Assembly (NCBI RefSeq): GCF_006715765.1
Contig: NZ_VFNV01000001.1
Location: 310,001-374,000 of the forward strand
Direction: 5' to 3'
Origin: Rarobacter incanus
Lineage (GTDB): Bacteria; Actinomycetota; Actinomycetes; Actinomycetales; Cellulomonadaceae
DNA: 64,000 bases
This document shows, in pieces, positions 52,957 through 61,854 of the stretch. The position numbers were made by a program, and so were the translations under genes. Numbering within the stretch: the first letter of the stretch is position 1; each line of letters opens with the position of its first letter. Below the pieces are notes generated by a model, which was not told the origin of the DNA, made no database searches, and was given only the letters and a program-made list of their open reading frames with translations.

Positions 52957-53001
52957 GCCTGGTTCAGTCGTGCCCTCCCGGTGCGGAAGTAGGAGCTAAC
53001 G

Positions 53002-54099
53002 GTGCAGGCAGGGCAAGGCCGCGCGGAAGAGATCCCGGATATCCTCAACGAGGAAGAGGCTCTGGAATTAGCCGTCGAATTGGCGAAGCGCGGGCCAGGT
53101 GGTCAGGCGAATCCGCAGGTGGGTTGCGTGATCTTGCAGCCCTCGCGGCATGACTTCGGCGGGCAAAGCGCCGTCGTCGGCGTCGGGTGGCATCGCGGCG
53201 CCGGAACCGACCACGCGGAGGTTGCCGCCATCAAGAGTGCGCAACCGGTCTCCCTGGTCGGCGCGACGGCCGTCGTGACCCTCCAACCATGCAATGCGAC
53301 CGGAAGCACGGGCCCCTGCGCGCAGGCGCTGGTTGACGCGGGGATTCGCCGGGTTGTCTACGCCGTATCCGATCCGGCCGCGCAGGCCGCGCAATCCGAC
53401 GACTACCTTCGCAAGCACGGCGTGCAGGTCGTGGGACCGCTGACTGCCGATGATGGATCGGTTCCGCCCCGCGCGTACGAACTGGTGCGGCGCTGGCTCC
53501 TCGCCCAACAACGACGCCGTCCCTATGTCATTGTCAAATCCTCGGCGTCGCTCGATGGCCGTATCGCCGCCCCCGACGGTTCGAGTCGGTGGATAACTGG
53601 GGCGCGTGCGCGCGCGTTCGCCCACTTCGTTCGCGGCAACATGGGCGCGATCATTGTGGGAACCGAAACCGTGCTGATCGACGACCCGCTGCTCAGCGCG
53701 CGCAGGCCCGACGGATCCGAGGGACCATTTCAACCCCTGCGCGTGGCGATGGGAATGCGGGACGTGCCCGCGGCGGCGAAAATTCGCACCGGCGACCACT
53801 TTGTGCACGCGCGCACCCGCGACCCGCGCAGCGCCCTCGCGCAACTGTGGGAGTTGGGCGTGTCATGCGTCCTGGTCGAGGGCGGCGGGCAGGTGATTTC
53901 GGCTTTCCTGGCGGCCGGGTTGGTCGACGAGATCCACGCCTACATAGCCCCCATGCTGCTCGGTGCCGATGGCGTGCCGAGCGTGGGCCCGACGGGCATT
54001 ACTACGCTCGCGCAGGCGCCACGGTTCAGCGTGCGCGATGTAAAGCCCCTCGACCCCGACGTGCTGCTGGTTCTCGATACGACGACGCTGGAGAAGTGA
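53002..54099 (+). CDS. ribD: Bifunctional riboflavin deaminase/reductase
   Basis: RibD deaminates and reduces the pyrimidine intermediate of riboflavin synthesis. The 365-aa protein has an N-terminal zinc deaminase (HAEVAA near residues 71-76; PCNATGSTGPC near 96-106) and a C-terminal reductase (VKSSASLDGRIAAPDGSSRWIT; LVEGGGQVISAFL). The residue before the zinc PC motif is Gln (TLQPC) rather than the usual Glu. GTG 53002 has AGGAG 6 nt upstream, directly after the FMN riboswitch. TGATG joins it to ribE. Confidence 0.94.
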   Translation: MQAGQGRAEEIPDILNEEEALELAVELAKRGPGGQANPQVGCVILQPSRHDFGGQSAVVGVGWHRGAGTDHAEVAAIKSAQPVSLVGATAVVTLQPCNATGSTGPCAQALVDAGIRRVVYAVSDPAAQAAQSDDYLRKHGVQVVGPLTADDGSVPPRAYELVRRWLLAQQRRRPYVIVKSSASLDGRIAAPDGSSRWITGARARAFAHFVRGNMGAIIVGTETVLIDDPLLSARRPDGSEGPFQPLRVAMGMRDVPAAAKIRTGDHFVHARTRDPRSALAQLWELGVSCVLVEGGGQVISAFLAAGLVDEIHAYIAPMLLGADGVPSVGPTGITTLAQAPRFSVRDVKPLDPDVLLVLDTTTLEK

Positions 54100-54701
54100 T
54101 GTTTACGGGCCTCATCGAAGAAGTCGGGGACGTAGTTGAACTGCGTTGGCCGGACGCGGACAGGCGCGATGCGCACCTGCGCATCCGCGCGGCCAGGGTG
54201 ACCGACGGTGTCGCCGAGGGCGATTCGATAGCGGTGAACGGGGTTTGCCTGACCGTAACCGAATTCGGCGACGGCATTTTCGGGGCCGATGTGATGCCGC
54301 AAACGATCGATGTGACGACCATCGGGAAGCTCAAGGTCGGATCCAGGGTGAATCTGGAGCGCGCTTTGGCCGTCGGCGATAGGCTGGGCGGTCACATCGT
54401 GCAGGGTCACGTCGACGGCACGGGAACGCTGATCTCACGCGCGCCGGGCGAACGCTGGGACGTGCTGGCAATAACGCTGCCGGACGAAATTGCTCCCTAT
54501 GTCGCAGGGAAGGGATCCATCGCCGTCAACGGGGTGTCCCTGACCGTCGCGAATGTGGGCGCGGACCGATTCGAAGTCTCGCTCATCCCGGAAACGCTTG
54601 CACGTACCAACCTGGGTGGTCTGGCCGTCGGAGACGCGGTCAACCTCGAGACCGACGTTCTGGCCCGCCACGTCGCCACATTGATGGAGGCAAGGAACTA
54701 A
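54099..54701 (+). CDS. ribE: Riboflavin synthase alpha chain
   Basis: RibE (called ribC in some genomes) dismutates two lumazines to riboflavin. The 200-aa protein has the classic internal duplication. The first barrel opens MFTGLIEEVGDVVEL with SIAVNGVCLTVT; the second has GHIVQGHVDGTG and SIAVNGVSLTVA. The start ATG 54099 overlaps the ribD stop by one base (TGATG). An open frame extending upstream lies inside ribD. The TAA stop overlaps the ribBA ATG by one base (TAATG). Confidence 0.95.
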   Translation: MFTGLIEEVGDVVELRWPDADRRDAHLRIRAARVTDGVAEGDSIAVNGVCLTVTEFGDGIFGADVMPQTIDVTTIGKLKVGSRVNLERALAVGDRLGGHIVQGHVDGTGTLISRAPGERWDVLAITLPDEIAPYVAGKGSIAVNGVSLTVANVGADRFEVSLIPETLARTNLGGLAVGDAVNLETDVLARHVATLMEARN

Positions 54702-55954
54702 TGGGAAGCATTGAACGCGCCTTTGCGGAATTGCGTCGCGGGCGCCCCGTCCTGGTGGCCGACGCACCCGAGCGTGAAAACGAAGCAGACGTCATTTTCT
54801 CAGCCGACACGGTGACAACCGACTGGGTCGGATGGACCATCCGCCACTCTTCCGGCTACCTGTGCGCACCGATGCCGAGCACGCGGGCGGACCGCCTCGC
54901 TTTGCCTCTCATGGTTCCGCAATCTCAAGACCCCCGCCGCACCGCCTACACGGTCACCGTCGACGCCGCGCAGGGCGTGACTACCGGTATTTCCGCCGCC
55001 GACCGCCACCGCACGCTGCAGGTTCTGGCAGATGATAACGCTACGGCCACCGACCTGATACGTCCGGGCCATGTGCTGCCGCTGCGCGCGGCCGCGGGGG
55101 GAGTCCTGCACCGGGCCGGTCACACCGAGGCGGCGGTCGATTTGTGCCGCAACGCCGGTGTCGGCGAGGTAGCCGGGATAGCGGAACTGGTCCGCGACGA
55201 CGGATCGATGATGCGATTCCCGGATGCGCAGCACCTGGCCGACCGCGAAGGCCTGGAACTCATCACGATCGCCGACCTGATCGAATGGCGCAAAATCCAC
55301 GACCCTATCGACGGTTCGGTCGATTCCGATCCCCAAGAAAGCCGGGTCGTGCGCGATGCCAGTGCGGATCTGCCCACCGAATTCGGCCTATTCACCATCA
55401 CGGGCTACCGGGATCTGCGCACCGGCGCGGGCCACGTCGTCCTGGTTCCCAAGGATGTCGCGCGACCTTCCGCTGTTCCGCTGGTTCGCGTCCACTCGGA
55501 GTGCCTGACGGGAGACGCACTCGGATCCCTGCGCTGTGACTGCGGGCCGCAACTGCACGAGGCGATGCGCCGCATCGCCAGCGAGGGTGGCGCGCTGGTG
55601 TACCTGCGCGGACACGAGGGGCGCGGCATCGGGCTGCTCGCCAAGGTGCGGGCCTACGCGCTGCAAGATCAGGGCCGCGACACCGTCCAGGCCAATCTGG
55701 ACTTGGGACTGCCCGCCGACCGGCGCGAATTCGGCGCCGCTGCCGCGATTCTGCACGACATTGGCCTCGATGCGCTCAGATTGCTCACAAACAACCCGGC
55801 GAAGGCCGCGGGACTGCGGGCGCACGGACTCAACGTTTCCGAGGTGCTGCGCCTCGAGGTCGGGCGCAATCCGTTCAACGAGGCGTACCTCGAAACCAAG
55901 CGAGCCTCCATGGGACACACGCTGTCCCCCCTGCACACAAAGGAACAATCATGA
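54701..55954 (+). CDS. ribBA: DHBP synthase / GTP cyclohydrolase II
   Basis: RibBA makes both riboflavin precursors. The N-terminal half (about 1-200) forms the four-carbon unit from ribulose 5-phosphate, with ERENEADVI near 25-33, [10 protein letters not shown] near 48-57, TGISAADR near 92-99 and GHTEAAVDL. The C-terminal half (about 206-417) opens GTP, with zinc cysteines in [18 protein letters not shown] and the catalytic loop [10 protein letters not shown]. Total length 417 aa is normal. Both single-base overlaps with neighbours (TAATG, ATGA) support tight co-translation. Confidence 0.96.
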   Translation: MGSIERAFAELRRGRPVLVADAPERENEADVIFSADTVTTDWVGWTIRHSSGYLCAPMPSTRADRLALPLMVPQSQDPRRTAYTVTVDAAQGVTTGISAADRHRTLQVLADDNATATDLIRPGHVLPLRAAAGGVLHRAGHTEAAVDLCRNAGVGEVAGIAELVRDDGSMMRFPDAQHLADREGLELITIADLIEWRKIHDPIDGSVDSDPQESRVVRDASADLPTEFGLFTITGYRDLRTGAGHVVLVPKDVARPSAVPLVRVHSECLTGDALGSLRCDCGPQLHEAMRRIASEGGALVYLRGHEGRGIGLLAKVRAYALQDQGRDTVQANLDLGLPADRREFGAAAAILHDIGLDALRLLTNNPAKAAGLRAHGLNVSEVLRLEVGRNPFNEAYLETKRASMGHTLSPLHTKEQS

Positions 55955-56424
55955 GCGCAAACGGCGCACCGACCATAACCGACATCGATGGGCGCGGGCT
56001 GCGGGTCGTCGTCATCGCGGCCCAATGGCACACGCGCATCATGGATGCACTGGTGGACGGCGCGACGCGGGCGCTCACCGCCGCGGGCGTGGAAGACGTC
56101 ACCTTGATTAGGGTCCCGGGCACATTCGAGCTATCCGTCGCGGCCTCGCGTTTGGCGGCCTCCCGCCCCGACGCGATCGTGTGCCTGGGCGTCGTGGTGC
56201 GCGGCGGCACGCCCCACTTCGAATACGTTTGCGAGAGCGTCACCGTAGGTTTGACGCAGGTCTCCGTGGCGACGGGCATTCCCGTAGGATTCGGCGTGCT
56301 GACCGTCGACAACGAACAGCAGGCCATCGACCGCGCCGGCCTGCCGGGCAGCAGCGAGGACAAGGGAGCCGAGGCGGCCCAGGCCGCCGTGTACACCGCA
56401 CTGGCGCTGAGTTCGTTCGAATAG
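55951..56424 (+). CDS. ribH: 6,7-dimethyl-8-ribityllumazine synthase
   Basis: RibH condenses the products of RibD and RibBA to lumazine, and typically assembles as pentamers or a 60-mer shell. The 157-aa protein has [30 protein letters not shown] and [16 protein letters not shown], with catalytic His in the last block. ATG 55951 overlaps the ribBA stop by 4 bp. A small GC hairpin (56425-56445) follows the stop. Confidence 0.95.
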   Translation: MSANGAPTITDIDGRGLRVVVIAAQWHTRIMDALVDGATRALTAAGVEDVTLIRVPGTFELSVAASRLAASRPDAIVCLGVVVRGGTPHFEYVCESVTVGLTQVSVATGIPVGFGVLTVDNEQQAIDRAGLPGSSEDKGAEAAQAAVYTALALSSFE

Positions 56425-56445
56425 GCCGCGGGGATCAGCCGCGGC
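56425..56445 (+). terminator. Short GC hairpin after ribH
   Basis: GCCGCGG (56425-56431) pairs with CCGCGGC (56439-56445) around a 7-nt loop, starting right after the ribH stop. It has no U tract, so it is a weak candidate for the end of the rib operon. The remaining spacer up to hisE shows only the TAGGCT box. Confidence 0.4.
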
Positions 56446-56574
56446 GCCGAGAGGAAACCGTCGCGGCCGTCCCGCGCGAGACATACGCACATGCGGGGCG
56501 TGCCTGCAAGCGGGACGGGGCACTCGTCCTTCGCCCTGGGACCTTGCGGTTCGCCACGGGGCCATTGGTACGTC

Positions 56575-56580
56575 TAGGCT
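56575..56580 (+). promoter_or_regulatory. Possible leaderless -10 box of hisE
   Basis: TAGGCT ends 6 nt before GTG 56587. There is no ribosome binding site, and the gene is 162 bp from ribH, so hisE-hisG probably have their own leaderless promoter. Confidence 0.45.
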
Positions 56581-56586
56581 TACCTG

Positions 56587-56850
56587 GTGAAAAACTTCGA
56601 GGAACTCTTTTCCGAACTTCAACGCAAAGCAACCGAGCGCCCCGCGGACTCGGGGACCGTCAAGGAACTCGACGCGGGGATTCATTTCATCGGGAAAAAG
56701 GTGATCGAGGAGGCCGGCGAGGTGTGGATCGCCGCCGAGTACCAAAGTGACGAGGAGCTGAGCGAAGAAATCTCGCAGCTGCTGTACCACTTGCAGGTGC
56801 TGATGGTGGCTCGCGGCCTTTCACTCCAAGACATCTACCGCTACCTCTAA
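56587..56850 (+). CDS. hisE: Phosphoribosyl-ATP pyrophosphatase
   Basis: HisE hydrolyses phosphoribosyl-ATP to phosphoribosyl-AMP, the second step of histidine synthesis. The 87-aa all-alpha MazG-like protein has [22 protein letters not shown] and the metal-binding EEAGEVW and [10 protein letters not shown] helices. GTG 56587 opens the protein ([11 protein letters not shown]), apparently leaderless. hisG follows after 11 bp. HisI, the next enzyme, is encoded 33 kb upstream. Confidence 0.94.
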   Translation: MKNFEELFSELQRKATERPADSGTVKELDAGIHFIGKKVIEEAGEVWIAAEYQSDEELSEEISQLLYHLQVLMVARGLSLQDIYRYL

Positions 56851-56861
56851 GGGATATTTCG

Positions 56862-57707
56862 TTGTTACGCATTGCTGTTCCCAATAAAGGTTCACTTTCC
56901 GAACCCGCAAGCCAGATGCTGCGCGAGGCCGGATACCGCCAGCGGCGCGATTCGCGCGAACTTGTCCTGACCGACGTAGATAACGACGTCGAGTTCTTCT
57001 TTTTGCGCCCGCGCGACATCGCCGTGTACGTGGGATCCGGAACCGTCGACGTTGGAATCACGGGGCGCGACCTGCTGCTCGATTCGGATTCGAAGGCCGT
57101 CGAGCATTTGGCGCTAGGCTTCGCGCGCTCGACGTTCCGTTTTGCCGCCCCCGCGGGGGAATACACCTCCATCGAGGACGCCGACGGGAAGCGGATCGCA
57201 ACGTCGTACCCGGTTCTGGCGCTCAACTATCTGCGCGACCGCGGGATCACCCCGGCAAAGGTGGTGCGGTTGGATGGCGCCGTCGAGACGGCAACCCGGC
57301 TCGGCGTTGCTGACATCATCGCGGACGTTGTCGAAACCGGCACGACGCTGCGCGCCGCCGGCCTAGAGATATTCGGCGAACCGCTATTGCAATCCGAGGC
57401 CGTGTTGGTGCGCGCAGCGGACGCCGATGACGACAAGTTGGCGGTCTTGACCCGGCGCCTCCAGGGCGTGCTCACGGCCCGCCGGTATGTGCTCATGGAC
57501 TACGACGTGCCCACCGAGCTTCTCGATAAGGCCGCAGCCATAACCCCCGGTTACGAATCGCCCACGGTTTCCGACCTGCACGATGCCGGGTGGAAAGCGG
57601 TTCGCGTCATGATCCCGCGCGACCAGGTCAATTCGATCATGGACGCGCTCTACGACATCGGCGCGCGCGCCATCCTGGTCACGCAGATTCTTGCCAGCCG
57701 CGTCTGA
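56862..57707 (+). CDS. hisG: ATP phosphoribosyltransferase (long form)
   Basis: HisG starts histidine synthesis by joining ATP and PRPP. At 281 aa it is the long form with a C-terminal ACT-like regulatory domain that binds histidine for feedback inhibition. [16 protein letters not shown] is at the N terminus, GITGRDLL near residues 67-74, and the PRPP loop [11 protein letters not shown] near 160-170. The start is TTG 56862. A perfect 19-bp hairpin separates it from the convergent RNA helicase gene. Confidence 0.94.
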   Translation: MLRIAVPNKGSLSEPASQMLREAGYRQRRDSRELVLTDVDNDVEFFFLRPRDIAVYVGSGTVDVGITGRDLLLDSDSKAVEHLALGFARSTFRFAAPAGEYTSIEDADGKRIATSYPVLALNYLRDRGITPAKVVRLDGAVETATRLGVADIIADVVETGTTLRAAGLEIFGEPLLQSEAVLVRAADADDDKLAVLTRRLQGVLTARRYVLMDYDVPTELLDKAAAITPGYESPTVSDLHDAGWKAVRVMIPRDQVNSIMDALYDIGARAILVTQILASRV

Positions 57708-57751
57708 CTGAGACGGGAGCTGCGGCTTACCGCGGTTCCCGGCCATACACG

Positions 57752-57794
57752 AGTGGCGCTGGCCGGACCCGATGCGGGTCCGGCCAGCGCCACT
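57752..57794. terminator. Bidirectional 19-bp perfect hairpin between hisG and the helicase gene
   Basis: AGTGGCGCTGGCCGGACCC (57752-57770) is exactly complementary to 57776-57794, with a 5-nt loop (GATGC). It starts 45 bp after hisG and ends 15 bp before the 3' end of the convergent gene. No U tract on either side; TTT appears a few bases further on. Confidence 0.75.
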
Positions 57795-57809
57795 GTCGCT
57801 TTCCGGGGG

Positions 57810-59837
57810 CTATTTGCCCTTGCGCCAGCCGCCTGCGGAGTTGGCACCGCGGTCGAACCTGGCGCCGCGGTCGAACCTGCCGCCGCGGTCGAACCTGCCG
57901 CCGCGGTCACCGCGATCGGTGCGGTCGAATTTGCCGCCGCGATCATACTTGCCGCCGCGATCGCCGCGGTCACCGCGGTCGGTGCGATCGTATCGTCCGG
58001 CGGAGCGTTCGTCGCCGCCCTTGCGCTCGTAACGCGCTTTGCGATCGGTACGAGGTCGAGGCCCCTCGTCCTCTTGTAGGCGCAGTTGCTTACCGCCCAG
58101 GCGCACCTTGCCAAGTTTAAGTACCTGCTCGGGGGACAGTGGCGTGTTGATCTCGACGAGCGCGAATGACCCAAACATCGCGATCTTGCCGATGTCCGCC
58201 CCGCGCAACCCGCCCTCATTCGTCAAAGCGCCAACGATACCGCGCGGTTCGGCGCCCGAATCGAATCCGACCGACACTCGATAGCTGGTACCGTCCCCGG
58301 CGCTGCGTCCGCGGTGCACGGGACGCTGATCGTCGCGAACCTGTCGTCCGCGGATGCGCCCGTCGCGCGTCTCGGTCTGCCCGTCGCGGAACCTGCTCGC
58401 CTTGAAGTCGCGACGCGAACCGCCCTCGTCGTTGTAGTCGCGGGCCACCCGCTTGGGTGCCTGACGCGCCGAAGATATCTCGTCGTGTTCGGCTTGTTCG
58501 GCCGCGCTGCGGCTGGACGGCCCCTCGTCGCCAACCCCCATGGCGATGACGGCAGCAAGGACTTGATCGATTTCGAGCGCCGATTCTTCGACGAATTCGC
58601 GCGCCAGCTTCGAGTAGAGCGACAACCGGCCCTTTTCGACGCGGTCGGCGACGCTTGCCAGAAGGCGCTTGGCGCGGTGGGCGGAAACGTCAGCGGGGGA
58701 GGGAATGTCGATCTCGGTGATCTCCGTGCGCGTCACCCGCTCGATGCCGCGCAGCTTCCCGCGTTCCCGCGGCGACACGAACGTGATGGCCGTGCCCGTG
58801 CGCCCGGCACGCCCGGTGCGCCCGATGCGGTGCACGTACGCCTCGGCTTCACGCGGCAGGTCAAAGTTCACGACCAACCCGATCCGGTCAACGTCCAGGC
58901 CCCGCGCCGCAACATCCGTGGCCACCAGGACGTCAAGACGGCCCGATCGCAGGCGGTCAACGATCTTCTCTCGCTCGCGCTGGGCTACGTCGCCGGAGAT
59001 CGTCGCGGCGGACACGCCGCGGGCCACCAGTTCAACGCCCACCTCTTCGGCGGATGCCCTCGTCCGGCAAAATACGATGGCCGCGTCGGCGTCGGTCGTC
59101 GCGAGAATACGCGCCAAGGCACCGACCTTGTGCTTGAGCGGCACGACCGCGAAGCGCTGGGCGACGCTGGTGACGGTGGACGACTGACGTGCCACGGCAA
59201 TCTCGACCGGATTCGTCAGGTGTTCGCGGGCGACACGCTTGATGGCGGGCGGCATAGTCGCGGAAAAGAGCGCGACCTGGCGCTCCGTGGGGGCGTGCGA
59301 GAAGATCGTGTCGACGTCCTCCGCGAATCCCATCCGCAGCATTTCATCCGCCTCGTCGAGCACGAGCATGCGGACTTCGGAAAGATCTGCCGTGCCCTTT
59401 TCGATGTGGTCGATCACGCGCCCGGGGGTGCCAACGACGACTTGCGCCCCGGCCTTGAGCGCGGATATCTGCGGGCCGTAAGGGGCCCCGCCATACACGG
59501 CAACGATGTGGACGTTTTTCGAATGCTTGGCAAGATCCGTAAGCGCGTCGGAGACCTGAATGGCAAGTTCCCGGGTCGGAGTCAGGACAACTGCCTGAAC
59601 GGCCCGCTGGTCGGGGTCGATGGTTGCCAAGAGGGGGAGGCCGAAGGCCGCGGTCTTGCCGGTGCCGGTCTGCGCGATCCCCGTAATGTCACGGCCCTCA
59701 AGGAGCGCGGGGATGGCCTGGCTTTGAATCTCGGTCGGCTCGGTGAAACCGAGCGCGGTCACTGCCTCAAGTAGGTCGGAGGGAAGACCGAGCTGAGCGA
59801 ATGTCGTCGGTTCGGTGTTCGAGGGGTCAGAAGGCAT
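57810..59837 (-). CDS. deaD: DEAD-box RNA helicase (DeaD/CsdA type)
   Basis: A 675-aa RNA helicase likely used in ribosome assembly and RNA turnover, often induced by cold. It has a Q motif, Walker A AQTGTGKT near 54-61, PTRELAIQV, VLDEADEML near 157, and HRIGRTGRAGRTG. A DbpA-type RNA-binding domain lies at about 518-590 (YRVSVGFDSGAEPRGIVGAL). The tail is a Gly/Arg/Asp/Phe-rich repeat (GGRFDRG, GGKYDRG, TDRGDRG) from about 610. The ATG at 59835-59837 (MPSDPSNTEPTTF) is preferred to a frame 36 codons longer that is not helicase-like. The 185-bp spacer to pgsA has an AT-rich palindrome. Confidence 0.92.
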   Translation of the reverse strand: MPSDPSNTEPTTFAQLGLPSDLLEAVTALGFTEPTEIQSQAIPALLEGRDITGIAQTGTGKTAAFGLPLLATIDPDQRAVQAVVLTPTRELAIQVSDALTDLAKHSKNVHIVAVYGGAPYGPQISALKAGAQVVVGTPGRVIDHIEKGTADLSEVRMLVLDEADEMLRMGFAEDVDTIFSHAPTERQVALFSATMPPAIKRVAREHLTNPVEIAVARQSSTVTSVAQRFAVVPLKHKVGALARILATTDADAAIVFCRTRASAEEVGVELVARGVSAATISGDVAQREREKIVDRLRSGRLDVLVATDVAARGLDVDRIGLVVNFDLPREAEAYVHRIGRTGRAGRTGTAITFVSPRERGKLRGIERVTRTEITEIDIPSPADVSAHRAKRLLASVADRVEKGRLSLYSKLAREFVEESALEIDQVLAAVIAMGVGDEGPSSRSAAEQAEHDEISSARQAPKRVARDYNDEGGSRRDFKASRFRDGQTETRDGRIRGRQVRDDQRPVHRGRSAGDGTSYRVSVGFDSGAEPRGIVGALTNEGGLRGADIGKIAMFGSFALVEINTPLSPEQVLKLGKVRLGGKQLRLQEDEGPRPRTDRKARYERKGGDERSAGRYDRTDRGDRGDRGGKYDRGGKFDRTDRGDRGGRFDRGGRFDRGARFDRGANSAGGWRKGK
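57838..57995 (-). repeat. Coding tandem repeat in the helicase tail
   Basis: Imperfect 18-bp units such as GGTCGAACCTGCCGCCGC (plus strand) encode FDRGGR/FDRGGK/YDRGGK on the minus strand. The unit keeps frame, so copy number changes would only vary the length of the disordered RNA-binding tail. Confidence 0.7.
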
Positions 59838-60022
59838 TGCGAAAAGGACCGCTTTCGGTGGGGGGAATGCAAACGTTGGCCGGGCGCGGCTAACGTGAAG
59901 TGTGCCAAAATAAGATCGGCGCATCAGTATGAATACGTACATCATACTTTGCTAGGCAAGAATCACTGTTGATAGAGGGCCCACCGCAGCAGGCGCGGGT
60001 CGGAACCGGGGGAGATGGTACT

Positions 60023-60619
60023 TTGGCGCAATCCCCGAAACCAACAAACCGCATCGTCACCATTCCCAATGTGATCAGCACCATCCGCCTGGTGCTGGTG
60101 GCAATGTTCGGGGTGCTGGTGGCGTCCTCACACGAGGTTGCAGCGATCGTTGTTCTTGGCATTGCAGGCTTTTCCGACTGGTTGGATGGGTTCCTTGCAC
60201 GCAGGCTCAACCAGGTCTCAAGGCTCGGCCAAATGCTCGATCCGATCGCGGACCGGGTGCTCATCATTGCCTCGCTGCTCGCACTCGCCTACCGAGACGT
60301 AGTGCCCTGGTGGATCGTGGCTTTGGTCTTTGGTCGAGAAATCCTGCTCGCTGCGCTGCTCGCCGCGGCGCGCCCGCGCGGCTACCAAACCTACGAGGTT
60401 TCTAAGCACGGAAAATTGGGCGCATTCTTGCTGATGGTCGCCTTCCCCCTGCTGTTGCTGGCCATGGTGGTGGGACCCGCGCATGAGGCCATCAAGGCGA
60501 TCGGCTGGGCGTTCATGATTTGGGGCGTCGTCGTGTACTGGCTCGCCGGCATCGACTACGCGGCAGCGGCTTTGCGGGTGCTCCGGCGCCCGGCCCTGGC
60601 GCCCTCCACGGAGGGATGA
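60023..60619 (+). CDS. pgsA: CDP-diacylglycerol--glycerol-3-phosphate 3-phosphatidyltransferase-like
   Basis: A 198-aa membrane enzyme of the CDP-alcohol phosphatidyltransferase family. The full catalytic signature DxxDGxxAR...GxxxDxxxD is visible as SDWLDGFLARRLNQVSRLGQ followed by MLDPIADR, near residues 51-78. By position it matches Rv1822 (pgsA2) of mycobacteria, upstream of the DUF881/GarA cluster. It probably makes phosphatidylglycerol phosphate, but other head groups are possible for this family. TTG 60023 with GGGGGAG upstream gives a normal N terminus. An in-frame TTG at 59969 is less likely. Confidence 0.87.
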   Translation: MAQSPKPTNRIVTIPNVISTIRLVLVAMFGVLVASSHEVAAIVVLGIAGFSDWLDGFLARRLNQVSRLGQMLDPIADRVLIIASLLALAYRDVVPWWIVALVFGREILLAALLAAARPRGYQTYEVSKHGKLGAFLLMVAFPLLLLAMVVGPAHEAIKAIGWAFMIWGVVVYWLAGIDYAAAALRVLRRPALAPSTEG

Positions 60620-60622
60620 CCG

Positions 60623-61450
60623 GTGGCGGTACCCGATCCGGATAGGGCACGTTCCAAGGCTGCGTCCATGAACCTCCTGCAAGAGGTCATGGATCATCCG
60701 CTCGACCCGGGGTACATCGCTGCCAAGCAGCGCTTGCGCGATCGTCCGCGCCACACCATCTGGAGCACGGCCACCTGGACCATCGTGGCGATAGTCGCGG
60801 GCGTTGCGCTTGCTGCCGCCGTCGTGCAACTGCGCGCCCCGAAGCCCGCTGTGACCGAAACCCGCGCGCTCCTTGCATCAGAGATCACGGAGCGTCGCGA
60901 ATCGGTCCGCAGCCTCGAGGCCCAAAACGAGGCTCTGCACAAGCAGATATCGACCCTGAGTAGCCAGGTGTTGTCCGCCGCCGGCACCGCGACCGCGACG
61001 GCTAATCTGGGCGAGGCGATTGCCCTATGCTCGACGCCCGTGACGGGGGAGGGCGTTGTCGCAGTCGTGTCGGACGGCCCCGGCGCCGACACCGACGACG
61101 CGGCGCGGGTCCAGGACTCTGACCTGCAAGCGTTGGTGAACCAGCTTTGGGTTTCGGGCGCCGAGGCGGTGACAATTAACGGCACCCGCATCGGTCCCAC
61201 ATCCGCGATTCGCGGTGCCGGGGGCGCGATTTTGGTCAGCCTGGTTGCGCTTTCGGCTCCGTACACCGTGCAGGCAATCGGTTCCGCCAACGGGCTCCAG
61301 ATCGCGATCGCCCGCTCGAACGTCGCCGATGAGTTCAGCCAGCTGCACACTGCCTACGGTATCGGCCTCGAAATCTCGGGGTCTTCGAGCATTTCGATGC
61401 CCGGCGCCGCCATTCCCGCCTTGAAATATGCGAAACCTGTTGCAGACTAG
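60623..61450 (+). CDS. DUF881 family protein (first copy)
   Basis: A 275-aa protein with an N-terminal cytoplasmic stretch, one membrane span (about residues 47-68), a coiled coil (about 80-117) and an extracellular DUF881 domain (EGVVAVVSDGP; LQALVNQLWVSGAEAVTING; IRGAGGAILV). It equals Rv1823-type proteins. The function is unknown, but the cluster is linked to cell division and envelope growth. GTG 60623 follows pgsA by 3 bp. Confidence 0.88.
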   Translation: MAVPDPDRARSKAASMNLLQEVMDHPLDPGYIAAKQRLRDRPRHTIWSTATWTIVAIVAGVALAAAVVQLRAPKPAVTETRALLASEITERRESVRSLEAQNEALHKQISTLSSQVLSAAGTATATANLGEAIALCSTPVTGEGVVAVVSDGPGADTDDAARVQDSDLQALVNQLWVSGAEAVTINGTRIGPTSAIRGAGGAILVSLVALSAPYTVQAIGSANGLQIAIARSNVADEFSQLHTAYGIGLEISGSSSISMPGAAIPALKYAKPVAD

Positions 61451-61521
61451 ATGCGGAGTGCACGTTCGCGCAGCGCCGCCTACCCCTGCGCCGCCGCCTC
61501 TATCAAACAAAGGAGTCTCCA

Positions 61522-61854
61522 GTGATACCCGTGATCGGATTGATTGTCGGCATTGTCGCTGGTCTAGTCCTGCAACCTAGCGTCCCGGTGGGTCTGCAAC
61601 CGTACCTTCCCATAGCGGTCGTGGCGGCGCTCGACGCGCTGTTCGGCGGGCTGCGCGCGGTCTTGGACGGGATGTTCAACGATCGAGTCTTCCTGGTCTC
61701 GTTCCTTTCAAACGTGACCATCGCCGCATTCATAGTGTTCCTGGGCGACCAGCTCGGCGTTGGCACGCAGCTATCGACCGGCGTCGTGGTGGTCTTGGGC
61801 ATCCGGATCTTCTCGAATGCCGCAGCTATCCGTCGGCACCTGTTTAAGGCGTGA
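61522..61854 (+). CDS. sbp: Small basic family protein (DUF1290)
   Basis: A 110-aa protein with three predicted membrane spans, belonging to the small basic protein family (Rv1824; Sbp in Bacillus, near division genes). AAAGGAG precedes GTG 61522. The conserved AALDALFGGLRAVLDGMFNDRVFL segment covers residues 34-57. It lies between two DUF881 genes and overlaps the second by 4 bp. The function is not known. Confidence 0.9.
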   Translation: MIPVIGLIVGIVAGLVLQPSVPVGLQPYLPIAVVAALDALFGGLRAVLDGMFNDRVFLVSFLSNVTIAAFIVFLGDQLGVGTQLSTGVVVVLGIRIFSNAAAIRRHLFKA

